Positions 1 to 13,031 of a stretch of DNA of 64,000 nucleotides are shown here, piece by piece (positions within the stretch are counted from its first letter, which is position 1; each line of letters starts with the position of its first letter). This DNA is from Camellia lanceoleosa (Eukaryota > Streptophyta > Magnoliopsida > Ericales > Theaceae): contig CM045762.1 of the NCBI GenBank assembly GCA_025200525.1, forward strand, positions 25,356,084 through 25,420,083, in the 5' to 3' direction. The notes beneath the pieces were generated by a model. That model searched no databases. It saw nothing but the letters and a program-made list of their open reading frames with translations, and was not told the origin of the DNA. The position numbers and the translations under genes are program-made.

Positions 1-957
1 TTTCTTTATTTGTACATAAACATCATATTTATTTTTCATCATATTTATGCTTTGTATCCATATTTCATGCATCTTGATTCGGCTAAGTTTGCATTTGTGG
101 ATTTAATCAATTCCTACGTGATTATGTGCGCTACCTCATGTTTTTGAGATGATTCACATGTCATATCTTAGAAGCCGAATTTTTAGTTGCATTTCATAAG
201 TGAATTGCATTAGGATTTTGTATATAAGATCATGCATGTTTTACTAACTTTGTTTTGTAGCTGTTCGTGAGACGTCGGTAAATATGTAAGTTTTTATGCT
301 TTAGCATCCCGTTTGTGCGTGTTTTTCTTACTATGTTCAAGCATCCTACCATGTGGCTATTTGCTTATGTGATATAACTGCATGAATTCCTGTGGATGAA
401 GGTTTGTTGTTTGAATTAGAATGATTCAATAAATGTATGTTTTAAGCCCACTTTGCAGTGGCAAATTCACAAACTTTAAGCCCACTTTGTCAAGTGGCAA
501 ATTCAAACCCTTTTCGAAAAACAAACATGAAGTTGAATTGTTTCAATTTGAGCAAACTAGTCTATACCTTGTATGCTTCACATAGTAAATTTTAAGATTT
601 ATTCAATAATCAGAACATGAACATATAAAGAAAATAAAAAAGTCATATCATGGTTTAGTAGAGGCCGATCTTTTGATCAGGTGAGCGGGGGTGCTCATTA
701 TTGACCTTCCCTTCTCATACCTAAGGTTCCGAGCCAAGCATCCTTGGTTACGACGAACAGTGGCCTTGGTACTGAGTCATGGGTTTCCTAATTTCTCAAA
801 ATATTAGGTGGCGACTCTGAGAACTGATGACGCATTCCATTTTGACAAAATTGCAATAAAATGGATTTTCAATAAAAGTTTTCAAATCTGGACTCTCGTC
901 TACGTTTCACATTGCACTCGTGAGACTAGAGATTAAAGAGATCTCGGGAGTCCGAAC
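1..957 (+). repeat. LTR fragment, copy A (plus orientation, truncated by window start)
   Basis: This segment matches about 22,302-23,216 of the 3' LTR of the Tat/Ogre-like element further right. Shared landmarks are the words around the GATCTTTTGATC hairpin (one arm base changed here), the CATACCTAAGGTTCCGAGCC block and TGGCGACT-like sequence near 815. It carries no gene; small open frames inside it recur in every LTR copy. The copy stops near 957 after the GAGATCTCGGGAGTCCG word, where orientation flips. Confidence 0.8.
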
Positions 958-1283
958 TTGTGTCTCTGTGATCGGGGATGTCCTCCCCTGATTGCAATAA
1001 AATTAGTTTAGTTTTTGTACATCGATGGTGTGATTGGCATATCATTTTGAACTTGAAAACATTTTTGTTTGATTGACTTTGAGAATGATTGAATTTTTGA
1101 ACTCTGAATTAGACATTGACTCTTTACTGACCTGAATCAACAAATGACCTAACGAACTGAAAAAAAGAAGCAAATTAATCCAAACACACTTATATACACT
1201 GACTAGTATAAATACACCGACTGGTATAAATATACTGATTGGTATGAAAGGAACACACTTATATACACTGAGTCACCAGAAAC
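957..1283 (-). repeat. Inverted fragment of retrotransposon internal region
   Basis: Read on the minus strand this matches 16,130-16,430 of the internal region, including the CAGTGTATATAAGTGTG subrepeats and the GAGGACATCCCCGAT word. At about 1,265-1,283 it joins the LTR end directly to these subrepeats: the first nine bases of a primer-binding-site-like word (TGGTGACTC) are followed at once by AGTGTATATAAG. About 3 kb of internal sequence, including the pol remnant, is therefore missing. This is an internal-deletion derivative of the element at 10.8-23.3 kb. Confidence 0.7.
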
Positions 1284-3832
1284 TGTAACATGCCCGGGGG
1301 TACTCGCCCGCGTTAAACAGTTTGGACCCCCGAGATCTCTTTGATCTAGTCTCATGAGTGCAATGTGAAATGTAGACGAGAATCCAGATTTGGCAACTTT
1401 TATTGAAAATTCATTTTATTGCAATTTTGTCAAAAATAGATTGCGTCATCAGATTTCAGAGTCGCCACCTAATATTTTAGGAAATTAGAAAACCCATGAC
1501 TCGTGCCAAGGCCACTGTTCGTCGTAACCAAGGATGCTTGGCTCGGAACCTTAGGTATGAGAGGGGAAGGTCAATAATGAGGACCCCCGCTTACCCGATC
1601 AAAAGATCGGTCTCTACTAAACCATGATATGACTTTTTATTTTCTTTATATGTTCATGTTCTAATTATTGAATAAATTCTAAAATTTACTATGTGAAGCA
1701 TACAAGGTATAGACTAGTTTGCTCAAATTGAAACAATTCAACTTCATGTTTGTTTTTCGAAAAGGGTTTGAATTTGCCACTTGACAAAGCGAGCTTAAAA
1801 CATACATTTATTGAATTATTTCAATTCAAACAACAAGCTTTCATCCACAGGCATTCATACAGTTTATCACTTAAGCAAATAGCCACATGGTAGGATGCTA
1901 AACATAATAAGAAAAACACGCACAAACGGGATGCTAAAGCATAAAAACTTACATATTTACCGACGTCCCGCGAACAGCTACAAAACAAAGTTAGTAAAAC
2001 AAGCATGATCTTATATACAAAATCCTAATGCAATTCACTCATGAAATGCAACTAAAAATTCAGCTTCTAAGATATGACATGTGAATCATCTCAAGAACAT
2101 GAGGTAGCGCACATAATCACATAGGAATTGATTAAATCCACAAATGCAAACTTAGCCGAATCAAGATATATGAAACATGGATGCAAAGCATGAATATGAT
2201 GAAAAATAAATATGATGTTTATGTACAAATAAAGAAAGCAAGTAAAAGAACGGGATAGAAAGAAGCGGGGTGGGGAATTATTACAACATTTTAAAGAATA
2301 AATACAAACCAAATTAGAGAGGGATGAGGAGAATATTACAACAAAATAAAAATCTCATAATGCACTCAAAATTAAAAAAAATAAATAAAATAAAAACTTC
2401 ATGTTCTTTGGAGCCGCCACCGGAAATTGGTCAACATTGGGAGATTACGCCATCTTGTCTGGAAGAAGCTAACCGACCGGCCAAATAGGCCGGCCGGCCA
2501 ACTAGGCCAAGCAAAACCTGTCTTGTTGCGAAACCAAGAAAAGGCACAAACAAAAAATATGTAGGTGGCTCAACTAACCACTACCGGTTAGATTAAAAAC
2601 ACAAAAACAAATATAAAATAAAATAAAAAGTACAAACTTACAACATAAACCTAAAACAATAAAATAAATATAAGATAGAACATGCAAGATTACAACAAAA
2701 CTAATATGAGACTAATACAAGAAAAAATAATTATGAGGTAGAACATGTAAGATTACAATAAAACTAATATGAAATTAAAACATGCGAATAAAAATAAATA
2801 AATAAATAAATAATAATTATGGGCTAAACAAATCACTAGGATTATAACAACACACTATGAAATAAGAAGTAAGAAAATAAATATGAGATATAAAATATGA
2901 GAAAATGAAAGACTAAAAATTCACCTTCTAAAGAAAGATTGAACTTTTTGATTCCCAAACTCCCTCTTGATCACCCTCAAGTGTAGGAAGTGTGTTCTCA
3001 AATTCTCAATTCGAAATTATGGAGTTTATGGAGTTTATGGTATGAAAAGTGGCTAACTCTCTAGTTTTTCACACTTTCAATCACTAAACACTCTTCCTTA
3101 TGATCAAGACAATTGATCTTTGGCTATATCAGAATTTTTGAAGTGGTTTTGGTGTATGGAAATGAGGAATTTCAGTAGCTATGGAAGGTATGGGATGTAT
3201 ATGGAAGATAGGAATATTTTTGGCTCAAAAACTCAATTTTTCTCTCTTTTTTTACTCTTTTCTCACCCCTTTTTCTTCAATTTCGTGGTCTCTTTTTCTC
3301 TCTTACAATATGATCATTCTATATAGGCAATGAGGGAGAGTAAAGGTCAAAAAGAAGGTGGGGGACAAGGTGGGAGACAAGAATGTAATAAGAGGGCAAA
3401 TTTTCAAGGTGGTTGCATGGGATACTCCTTTATGAATGCAAACAAAATCGCTTTTTGAAAATGGGGGATGAGTAGGTATAATGGAGGATGAGTGGATGCA
3501 CTTGAATAGCTCAGAAATTAGGTAAATGGGTTGTCCCAACCGAACCAAAACCAAGAAAAAATGGGCTATTGTTGTTTTGGGCCGAGTCAACAAAATCTGC
3601 TTTTAAGTCCAACTTCAAATGGGCATATCTCCCTCATATGGACTTGGTTTTAGGCGGTTCTTGGGTCCAAATTGAAGCCCCAGAAGTCTACTTTCCAATG
3701 GTGGTGGCCTCACATTTAAATTCCAAGTGTACAAAGAGATATGCCTAATTTAGTAAAGGCTATCTCGGGGCTGGGTCAACAAAATCTGCTTTGAAGCCCA
3801 ACTTCAAATAGGCATATCTCCCTTATTTGGAT
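1284..3832 (-). repeat. LTR fragment, copy B (minus orientation)
   Basis: Its LTR 3' end (TGTTACA on the minus strand) lies at 1,284-1,290. The copy runs leftward in LTR terms past the TATATA box equivalent near 3,322 into U3, including both halves of the duplicated U3 block (3,595-3,830). It lacks roughly the first 500 bp of U3. At about 3,830 it switches to a plus copy within a shared GGTTTT-like word. Confidence 0.8.
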
Positions 3833-4998
3833 AGGTTTTGCTTGGCCTAGTTGGCCGGCCGGTTAGCTTCTTCCGAACAAGATGGCGTAATCTTCCAATA
3901 TTGATAAATTTTTGCCGGGGGTTCTAAAGAACATGAAGCTTTTATTTTATTTATTTTTTATTTTGAGTGTATTGTGAGGTTTTTATTTTGTTGTAATATT
4001 CTCCTCATCTCTCTCTAATTTGATTTGTAATTATTCTTTAAAATGTTGTAATAATTCCCTGCACTGCTTCTTTCTATCCCGTTCTTTTACTTGCTTTCTT
4101 TATTTGTACATAAACATCATATTTATTTTTCATCATAGTTATGCTTTGCATCCATGTTTCATGCATCTTGATTCGGCTAAGTTTGCATTTGTGGATTTAA
4201 TCAATTCCTACGTCATTATGTGCGCTATCTCATGTTTTTGAGATGATTCACATATCATATTTTAGAAGCCGAATCTTTAGTTGCATCTCATGAGTGAATT
4301 GCATTAGGATTTTGTATATAAGATCATGCATATTTTACTAACTTTGTTTTGTAGTTTGTTCGTGGGATGTCAAACATGTTAGTTTTTATGCTTTAGCATC
4401 CTGTTTGTGTGTGTTTTTCTTACTATGTCTAGCATTCTACCATGAGACTATTTGCTTATGTGATATAACTCTATGAATGCTAGTGGATGGAGATTGTGTC
4501 GCTTAATTTGGAATGATGTTGATTTTCGTGCTTGTAAACCCAATTTATTTAGGTTGCACATCGTCAAAACTCTTTTCAAAATGCATGATAACAAATTGTT
4601 CCAAAATGAATAGCATAGTCTATACTTATATGCTTCACATAGTAAATTTTAAGATTTATTAACTAATCAGAACATGAACATATAAAAAAAATAAAAGTCA
4701 TATCATGGTTTAGTAGAGGCCGATCTTTTGATCGGGTAAGCGAGGGTGCTCATTATTGACCTTCCCCTCTCATACCTAAGGTTCCGAGCCAAGCATCCTT
4801 GGTTACGACGAACAGTGGCCTTGGCACTGAGTCATGGGTTTCCTAATTTCCCAAAATATTAGGTGGCGACTCTGAGATCTGATGACGCAGTCCATTTTTG
4901 ACAAAATTGTAATAAAATGGATTTTCAATAAAATTTGCCAAATCTGGACTCTCATCTATGTTTCACATTGCACTCGTGAGACTAGATCAAAGAGATCT
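3830..4998 (+). repeat. LTR fragment, copy C (plus orientation)
   Basis: It matches about 22,038-23,205 of the 3' LTR, from the GGTTTTGCTTGGCC block through the GATCTTTTGATC hairpin to AGATCAAAGAGATCTC. The right end flips into a minus copy at the five-base word ATCTC, which both sides share. No coding content is seen. Confidence 0.8.
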
Positions 4999-5962
4999 CA
5001 TAATACACTCAAAATTAAGAAAATAAATAAAATAAAAACTTCATGTTCTTTGGAAGCGCCATCGAAAATTGGTCAACATTGGGAGATTATGCCATCTTGT
5101 CTGGAAGAAGCTAACCAACCGGCCAAATAGGCCGGCCGGCCAACTAGGCCAAGCAAAACCTGTCTTGTTGCGAAACCAAGAAAATGAACAAACAAAAAAT
5201 ATGTAGGTGGCTCAACTAGCCACTACCGGTTAGATTAAAAAAAAAACAAGAAAACAATTATAAAATAAAATAAAAAGTGCAAACTCACAACATAAACCTA
5301 AAGCAATAAAACAAATATAAGATAGAAAATGCAAGATTACAACAGAACTAATATGAGACTAATACACGAAAAATAAATAAATATGAGGTAGAACATGCAA
5401 GATTACAACAAAACTAATATGAAATTAAAGCATGCGAATAAAAATAAATAAATAAATAAATAATTAATTATGAGTTCAACAAACCACTAGGATTATAACA
5501 TTACACTATGAAATATAAAGTAAGAAAATAAATATGAGATAAACAAACCATTTAGATTATAACAAAACACAATGAAATAAGAAGCATGAAAATAAATATA
5601 AGATATAAAATATAAGAAAATGAAAGACTAACAATTCACCTTCCAAAGAAAGATTGAACTTTTTGATTTCCAAACTTCCTCTTGATCACCCTCAAGTGTA
5701 GGAAGTGTGTTCTCAAATCCTCAATTCAAAATTATGGAGTTTATGGAGTTTGTGGTATAGAAAGTGGCTAACTCTCTAGTTTTTCTCACTTTCAATCACT
5801 AAACACTCTTCCTTATGATCAAAGCAATTGATCTTTGGCTATATTAGAATTTTTGGAGTGGTTTTGGTGTATGGAAATGAGGAATTTCAGTAGCTATGGA
5901 AGGTATGGGGTGTATATGGAAGATAGGAATATTTTTGGCTCAAAAACTCAATTTTTCTCTCT
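4999..5962 (-). repeat. LTR fragment, copy D (minus orientation)
   Basis: Minus-strand match to about 21,255-22,180 of the 3' LTR, starting at CATAATACACTC and ending at CAATTTTTCTCTCT, where an unrelated CA/CT-rich insert begins. The segment is AT-rich (AAATAAATAAATAAATAA runs near 5,440) and holds no supported gene. Confidence 0.8.
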
Positions 5963-6870
5963 CGGCAACCCAGCAAACACTTACGGCACCCATTACAAAC
6001 CCATAGACACACGACCCATACACACACTGCCATTTTCCTTCTACTGATACACCATCACCAACACACAACACCCAGCCGGGGGGGGGGGATGACTCTCTTC
6101 ACTCTTCTCTCTCTAACATTCCTTTTTTTTCACGACACAGACCCAACACACCAGAGGAGAGACACCATCAACTTTGCTCTCTACAAAAGACACACACTGC
6201 CATCTCCCTCCCACTAATACACCATCACCAACACACACTACACACACACAGTACACAGAACACAGAACACCACACACACGGGCTCTCTCTCTCTCTACGA
6301 AGAAACCTACCCCTCTCTCTCTCTAGAGACCCACACAGACCACGCACACTATCTTCTCTCTCTATAATGGAGACAACCCACACACCCATTTAGAGGAGAG
6401 ACCCAACACCATGGTGGAGGGAGGAGCTCACTGATTCACAAAAACACACCCCAAACCTATGCCCCCAGCACATCTCCTTCCACACACATCACACACAGCA
6501 AACTGGTACACACACACCATGCACACACAGACGGTTGAACACACATGGAGAGACACATGCATCTTGGCTCTCTTTCTCCATAATTGATACTCAATACCCA
6601 CTGTCATCCGTCTCTCTGCAAGTTCGATCTAGACAGACTCAAACACACACACGGCTACTGTTACAAAGGGGGGTGAGAAGGAGATCCCAATCTACAATTT
6701 AGAGAGAGATGCGAGGGGGGGGAATAAGGGAGATAGACATGCATGCACTGAGATTGAACCCCCAATTTCCTATCTCACCTCTCTCTCCCGTGGGTTTGAT
6801 AGTGACTTGAACAACAAAACCAATCTCTCTCCCTCTCGGTAACTCCCTCTTGGCTCTCTCTTTGAACCTC
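5963..6870. other. CA- and CT-rich insert of unknown origin
   Basis: About 900 bp without similarity to the flanking LTR pieces. It is rich in CACACA and CTCTCTCT tracts, with an 11-base G run near 6,079 and a second G run near 6,714. A phrase like ACACTGCCAT...TACACCATCACCAAC occurs twice (about 6,024 and 6,196), so it contains an internal duplication. No gene is supported. It may be microsatellite-rich UTR or promoter DNA caught between LTR fragments. Confidence 0.5.
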
Positions 6871-7409
6871 TCTCGTCGTAACCAAGGATGCTTGGCTCGG
6901 AACCTTAGGTATGAGAGGGGAAAGTCAATAATGAGCACCCCGCTCACCCGATCAAAAGATCGGCCTCTACTAAACCATGATATGACTTTTTATTTTCTTT
7001 ATATGTTCATGTTCTGATTATTTTAGTAAATCCTAAAATTTACTATGTGAAGCATACAAGTATAGACTAGTTTGCTCAAATTGGAACAATTCAATCTCAT
7101 GTTTGTTTTGAAAACGGTTTGATTTTGCCACCATCAAGTGGGCTTAAAGTTTGTGAAATTGCCACTACAAAGTGGGCTTAGACGTACATTCGTTGAATCA
7201 TTCCAATTCAAGCAACAAGCCTTCATCCACAGGCATTCAAACAGTCTATCATTTAAGCAATTAGCCTCATGGTAGGATGCTAACACATAGCAAGAAAAAT
7301 ACACACAAATGGGATGCTAAAGCATAAAAACTCACAGATTGACCGACGTCCCTCGAACAGCTACAAAACAAGGTTAGTAAAATATGCATGATCTTATATA
7401 CAGAATCCT
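6871..7409 (-). repeat. LTR fragment, copy E (minus orientation)
   Basis: Minus-strand match to about 22,510-23,017 of the 3' LTR, from TCGTCGTAACCAAGGATGC through the hairpin word to GATCTTATATACAGAATCC. At 7,409 it flips to plus orientation at a TCCT word found on both sides. Confidence 0.8.
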
Positions 7410-9604
7410 ATCTTCCATATACATCCCATACCATCCATAGCTACTGAAATTCCTCATTTCCATACACCAAAACCACTTCAAAAATTCTGATATAGCCAAA
7501 GATCAATTTCCTTGATCATAAGGAAGAGTGTTTAGTGATTGAAAGTGTGAAAAACTAGAGAGTTAGCCACTTTCCACACCATAAACTCTATAAACTCCAT
7601 AATTTCGAATTGAGGATTTGAGAACACACTTCCTACACCTGAGGGTGATCAAGAGAGAGTTTGAGAATCAAGAAGTTCAATCTTTCTTTGGAAGGTGAAT
7701 TTTTAGTCTTTCATTTTCTCATATTTTATATCTCATATTTATTTTCTTACTTCTTATTTCATAGTGTGTTGTTATAATCCTAGTGGTTTGTTTAGCCCAT
7801 AATTATTTATTATTTATTTATTTATTTTTATTCGCATGTTTTAATTTCATATTAGTTTTATTGTAATCTTGCATGTTCTACCTTATAATTATTTTTTCTT
7901 GTGTTAGTCTCAAATTAGATTTGTTGTAATCTTGCATGTTCTACCTCATATTTATTTTTTTTTCTTGTATTAGTCTCATGTTAGTTTTGTTGTAATCTTG
8001 CATGTTCTATCTTATATTTGTTTTATTGTTTTAGGTTTATGTTGTAAGTTTGCACTCTTTTTAATTTCATATTAGTTTTATTGTAATCTTGCATGTTCTA
8101 CCTTATAATTATTTTTTCTTGTATTAGTCTCAAATTAGTTTTGTTGTAATCTTGCATGTTCTACCTCATATTTATTTATTTTTTTCTTGTATTAGTCTCA
8201 TATTAGTTTTGTTGTAATCTTGCATGTTCTATCTTATATTTATTTTATTGTTTTAGGTTTATGTTGTAAGTTTGTACTTTTTATTTTATTTTATATTTGT
8301 TTTCGTGTTTTTAATCTAACCGGTAGTGGTTAGTTGAGCCATCTATATATTTTTTGTTTGTGCCTTTTCTTGGTTTCACGACAAGACAGGTTTTGCTTGG
8401 CCTAGTTGGCCGGTCGGTTAGCTTCTTCCAGACAAGATGGCGTAATCTCCCAATGTTGACCAATTTCCGGTGGTGGTTCCAAAGAACATGAAATTTTTAT
8501 TTTATTTATTTTCTTAATTTTGAGTGTATTGTGAGATTTTTATTTTATTGTAATATTCACCTTATCCCTCTCTAATTTGGTTTGTAATTATTCTTTAAAA
8601 TGTTATAATAATTCCCCGCCCCGCTTCTTTCTATCCCGTTCTTTTACTTACTTTCTTTATTTGTACATAAACATCATATTTATTTTTCATCATATTCATG
8701 TTTTGCATCCATGTTTCATGCATCTTGATTCGGCTAAGTTTGCATTTGTGAATTTAATCAATTCCTCTGTGATTATGTGCGCTACCTCATGTTCTTGAGA
8801 TGATTTACATATCATATTTTAGAAGCCGAATTTTTAGTTGCATCTCATGAGTGAATTGCATTAGGACATTGTATATAGAATCATGCATATTTTCTAACTT
8901 TGTTTTGTAGCTGTTCGCGGGACGTCGGTAAATATGTAAGTTTTTATGCTTTAACATCCCGTTTGTGCGTGTTTTTCTTACTATGTATTAGTATTCTACC
9001 ATGAGGCTACTTGCTTACTTGATATAATTGTATGAATACCTGTGGATGAAGGCTTGTTGTTTGAATTGGAATAATTCAATAAATGTATGTTTTAAGCCCA
9101 CTTTGTAGTGGCAAATCCACAAACTTTAAGCCCACTTTGTCAAGTGAAAAATTCAAACCCTTTTCGAAAAACAAACATGAAATTGAATTGTTCCAATTTG
9201 AGCAAACTAGTCTATACTTGTATGCTTCACCTAGTAAATTTTAAGATTTATTCAATAATCAGAATATGAACATATAAAAGAAAATAAAAAGTCATATCAT
9301 GGTTTAGTAGAGGCCGATCTTTTGATCGGGTGAGCGGGGGTGAACATTATTGACCTTTCCCTCTCATACCTAAGGTTTCTAGCCAAGCATACTTGGTTAC
9401 GACGAACAGTGGCCTTGGCACCGAGTCATGGATTTCCTAATTTCCCAAAATATTAGGTGGCGACTCTAAGATCTGATGACGCAGTCCATTTTTGACAAAA
9501 TTGCAATAAAATGGATTTTTAATAAAAGTTGCCAAATCTGGACTCTCATCTACGTTTCACATTGCACTCGTGAGACTAGATCAAAGAGATCTCGGGGGTC
9601 CGAA
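7410..9604 (+). repeat. LTR fragment, copy F (plus orientation) with expanded internal repeats
   Basis: Plus-strand match to about 21,280-23,216 of the 3' LTR. Between about 7,850 and 8,240 the unit containing TTGTAATCTTGCATGTTCTA is present about six times, against two or three in the other copies; a block of about 210 bp has been duplicated. The copy ends after GGGGGTCCGAACTGTTTA, where it flips at a TTA word to a minus copy. Confidence 0.8.
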
Positions 9605-10480
9605 CTGTTTAGGTATGAGAGGGAAAGGTCAATAATGAGCACCCCGCTCACCCGATTAAAAGATCGGCCTCTACTAAACCATGATATGACTTTTTATTTT
9701 CTTTATATGTTCATGTTCTGATTATTGAATAAATCCTAAAATTTACTATGTGAAGCATACAAGTATAGACTAGTTTGCTCAAATTAGAACAATTCAATTT
9801 CATGTTTGTTTTGAAAAGGGTTTGATTTTGCCACTTGACAAAGTGGGCTTAAAATTTGTGAATTTGCCACTACAAAGTGGGCTTAAAACGTACATTTATT
9901 GAATTATTCCAATTCAAACAACAAGCCTTCATCCACAGGCATTCATACAGTTTATCACTTAAGCAAATAGCCATATGATAGGATGCTAAACATAATAAGA
10001 AAAACACACACAAATGGGATGCTAAAGCATAAAAACTCACAAAGTTACCGACGTCCCTCGAACAACTACAAAACAAAATTAGTAAAATATGCATGATCTT
10101 ATATACAGAATCCTAATGCAATTCACTCATGAGATGCAGCTAAATATTCGTCTTCTAAGATATACATATTAATCATCTCAATAACATAAGTTAGCGCATA
10201 GAATCACAGAAGAATTGATTAAATCCACACATGTAAATGTAGCCGAATCTTAATGCATGAGACATGAATGTAAAGCATGGATATGCATGGCATGTCAGAT
10301 ATATATACATATGTACAGTTAGGGAAAACGAGTAAAGAATAAGATAGCAAAGAAGCGGGATGGGGGGATTATTACAACACTTTAAATATTACAAATCCAA
10401 ATGAGAGAGAGGAGGGAATAATAAAATAAAATAAAATCTCACAAAACACTCAAAACAAAAATAAAAATAAAAATAAAAGT
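9605..10480 (-). repeat. LTR fragment, copy G (minus orientation)
   Basis: Minus-strand match to about 22,145-22,985 of the 3' LTR, more diverged towards its right end (10,200-10,480). It ends in A-rich sequence before a segment with no LTR match. No gene is supported. Confidence 0.75.
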
Positions 10481-10814
10481 TTTAAACCCACCGCCATTCA
10501 TCGATTAGTAAGTAACCAGTTGTCTTCAATCCAGCAGGCCAGCACATTTCAGCCCATGTACTCATCTTTAATGGAGGGCCACAGCCCAAAATAAGTCAAC
10601 TTGCAAGCCCGAAGAGGTGAGCTCACTTTGATTTGCTAAGCATCTGTAAGCCCATAGCCGAATTGGCCCAAGTCTGCAACAACCCTTTTGATCTTAAAAA
10701 AAACCATGGGCCCACCATACAACTCCAGCTTCTTCTTTTTTTGTCGGCCCCAAACAAGGCCACTGTTAACCACCATAACTAAACTGCTCAAAACATCACC
10801 TCCTCACGCACACT
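10481..10814. other. Unassigned segment left of the 5' LTR
   Basis: About 330 bp of moderately GC-rich sequence with several GGCCC and CAGCCC words and no match to the neighbouring LTR copies. It replaces the outer U3 part expected at the left end of the 5' LTR. No reading frame or RNA gene is supported here. Confidence 0.4.
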
Positions 10815-13026
10815 GAAAAAAGAGGTTTTGTTTGCATTCATAAAGGAGTATCCAATGCAACCACCTTGAAAATTTGCCCTCCTATCACATTCTTGTCTCC
10901 CACCTTCTTTTTGACCTTTACTCTCCCTCATTACCTATATAGAATGATCATATTGCAAGACAGAAGAAAAGACCACGAAATTGAAGAGAAAGGAGTGAGA
11001 AAAGAGTGAAAAAAGAGAGAAAAATTGAGTTTTTGAGTCAAAAATATTTCTATCTTCCATATACACCCCATACCTTCCATAGCTACTGAAATTCCTCATT
11101 TCCATACACCAAAACCACTCAAAAAATTCTGATATAGTCAAAGATCAATTGCTTTGATCATAAGGAAGAGTGTTTAGTGATTGAAAGTGAGAAAAACTAG
11201 AGAGTTAGTCACTTTTTATACCACAAACTCTATAAACTCCATAATTTTGAATTGAGGATTTGAGAACACACTTTCTACACTTGAGGGTGATCAAGAGGAA
11301 GTTTGGAAATCAAAAAGTTCAATCTTTCTTTGGAATGTGAATTGTTAGTCTTTCATTTTCTTATATTTTATATCTTATATTTATTTTCATTCTTCTTATT
11401 TCATTGTGTTTTGTTATAATCTAAGTGGTTTGCTTATCTCATATTTATTTTCTTACTTTATATTTCATAGTGTGTTGTTATAATCCTAGTGGTTTGTTTA
11501 GCTCATAATTATTTATTTATTTATTTATTTTTATTTACATGCTTTAATTTCATATTAGTTTTGTTGTAATCTTGCATGTTCTACCACATATTTATTTTTT
11601 TTCGTGTATTAATCTTATATTAGTTATGTTGTAATCTTGCATGTTCTATCTTATATTTGTTTTATTGCTTTAGGTTTATGTTGTGAGTTTGCACTTTTTA
11701 TTTTATTTTATATTCATTTTCTTGTTTTTTTTTTAATCTAATCGGTAATGGCTAGTTGAGCCACCTACATATTTTTTGTTTGTTCATTTTCTTGGTTTCG
11801 CAACAAGACAGGTTTTGCTTGACCTAGTTGGTCGGCCGGTTAGCTTCTTCCGAACAAGATGGCATAATCTCCCAATATTGATCAATTTTCGCCGGCGGTT
11901 CTAAAGAACATGAAGCTTTTATTTTATTTATTTTTTATTTTGAGTGTATTGTGAGGTTTTTATTTTGTTGTAATATTCTCCTCATCTCTCTCTAATTTGA
12001 TTTGTAATTATTCTTTAAAATGTTGTAATAATTCCCCGCATTGCTTCTTTCTATCCCGTTCTTTTACTTGCTTTCTTTATTTGTATATAAACATCATATT
12101 TATTTTTCATCATATTCATGCTTTGCATCCATGTTTCATGCATCTTGATTCGGCTAAGTTTGCATTTGTAGATTTAATCAATTCCTATGTGATTATGTGC
12201 GCTATCTCATGTTCTTGAGATGATTCACATATCATATTTTAGAAGTCGAATCTTTAGTTGCATCTCATGAGTGAATTACATTAGGATTTTGTATATAAGA
12301 TCATGCATATTTTACTAACTTTGTTTTGTAGCTTGTTCGTGGGACGTCAAACATGTAAGTTTTTATACTTTAGCATCCTGTTTGTGTGTGTTTTTCTGAC
12401 TATGTCTAACATTCTACCATGAGGCTATTTGCTTATGTGATATAACTCTATGAATGCTAGTGGATGGAGGTTGTGTCGCTTAATTTGGAATGATGTTGAT
12501 TTTTCGTGCTTGTAAACTCAATTTATTTGGGTTGTACATCGTCAAAACTCTTTCAAAATGCATGATATCAAATTGTTCCAAAATGAATGACATAGTTTAT
12601 ACTTGTATGCTTTACATAGTAAATTTTAAGATTTATTAACTAATCAGAACATGAACATATAAAGAAAATAAAAGTCATATCATAGTTTAGTAGAGGCCGA
12701 TCTTTTGATCGGGTGAGCGGGGGTGCTCATTATTGACCTTCCCCTCTCATACCTAAGGTTCCGAGCCAAGCATCCTTGGTTACGACGAACAGTGTCCTTG
12801 GCATTGAGTCATGGGTTTCCTAATTTCCCAAAATATTAGGTGGCGACTCTGAGATCTGATGACGCAGTCCATTTTTGACAAAATTGCAATAAAATGGATT
12901 TTTTAATAAAAGTTGTCAAATCTGGACTCTCATCTACGTTTCACATTGCACTCGTGAGACTAGATCAAAGAGATCTCGGGAGTCCGAACTGTTTAACGCG
13001 CGCGGGTACCCCCCGGGCATGTTACA
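10815..13026 (+). repeat. 5' LTR (left end truncated)
   Basis: It matches 21,040 to the end of the 3' LTR and terminates in TGTTACA (13,020-13,026). The TATA equivalent CCTATATAGAATG lies near 10,934, so the core promoter survives, but about 900 bp of U3 present at 20,124-21,040 is absent. The GATCTTTTGATC hairpin lies near 12,700 and a TGGCGACTCTG word at 12,841. Confidence 0.85.
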
Positions 13027-13031
13027 GTTTC

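Noticed and set aside
6699..6947. 82-codon minus-strand frame
   Set aside because: It spans the junction between the CA/CT-rich insert and an LTR fragment, so it is a chance fusion.
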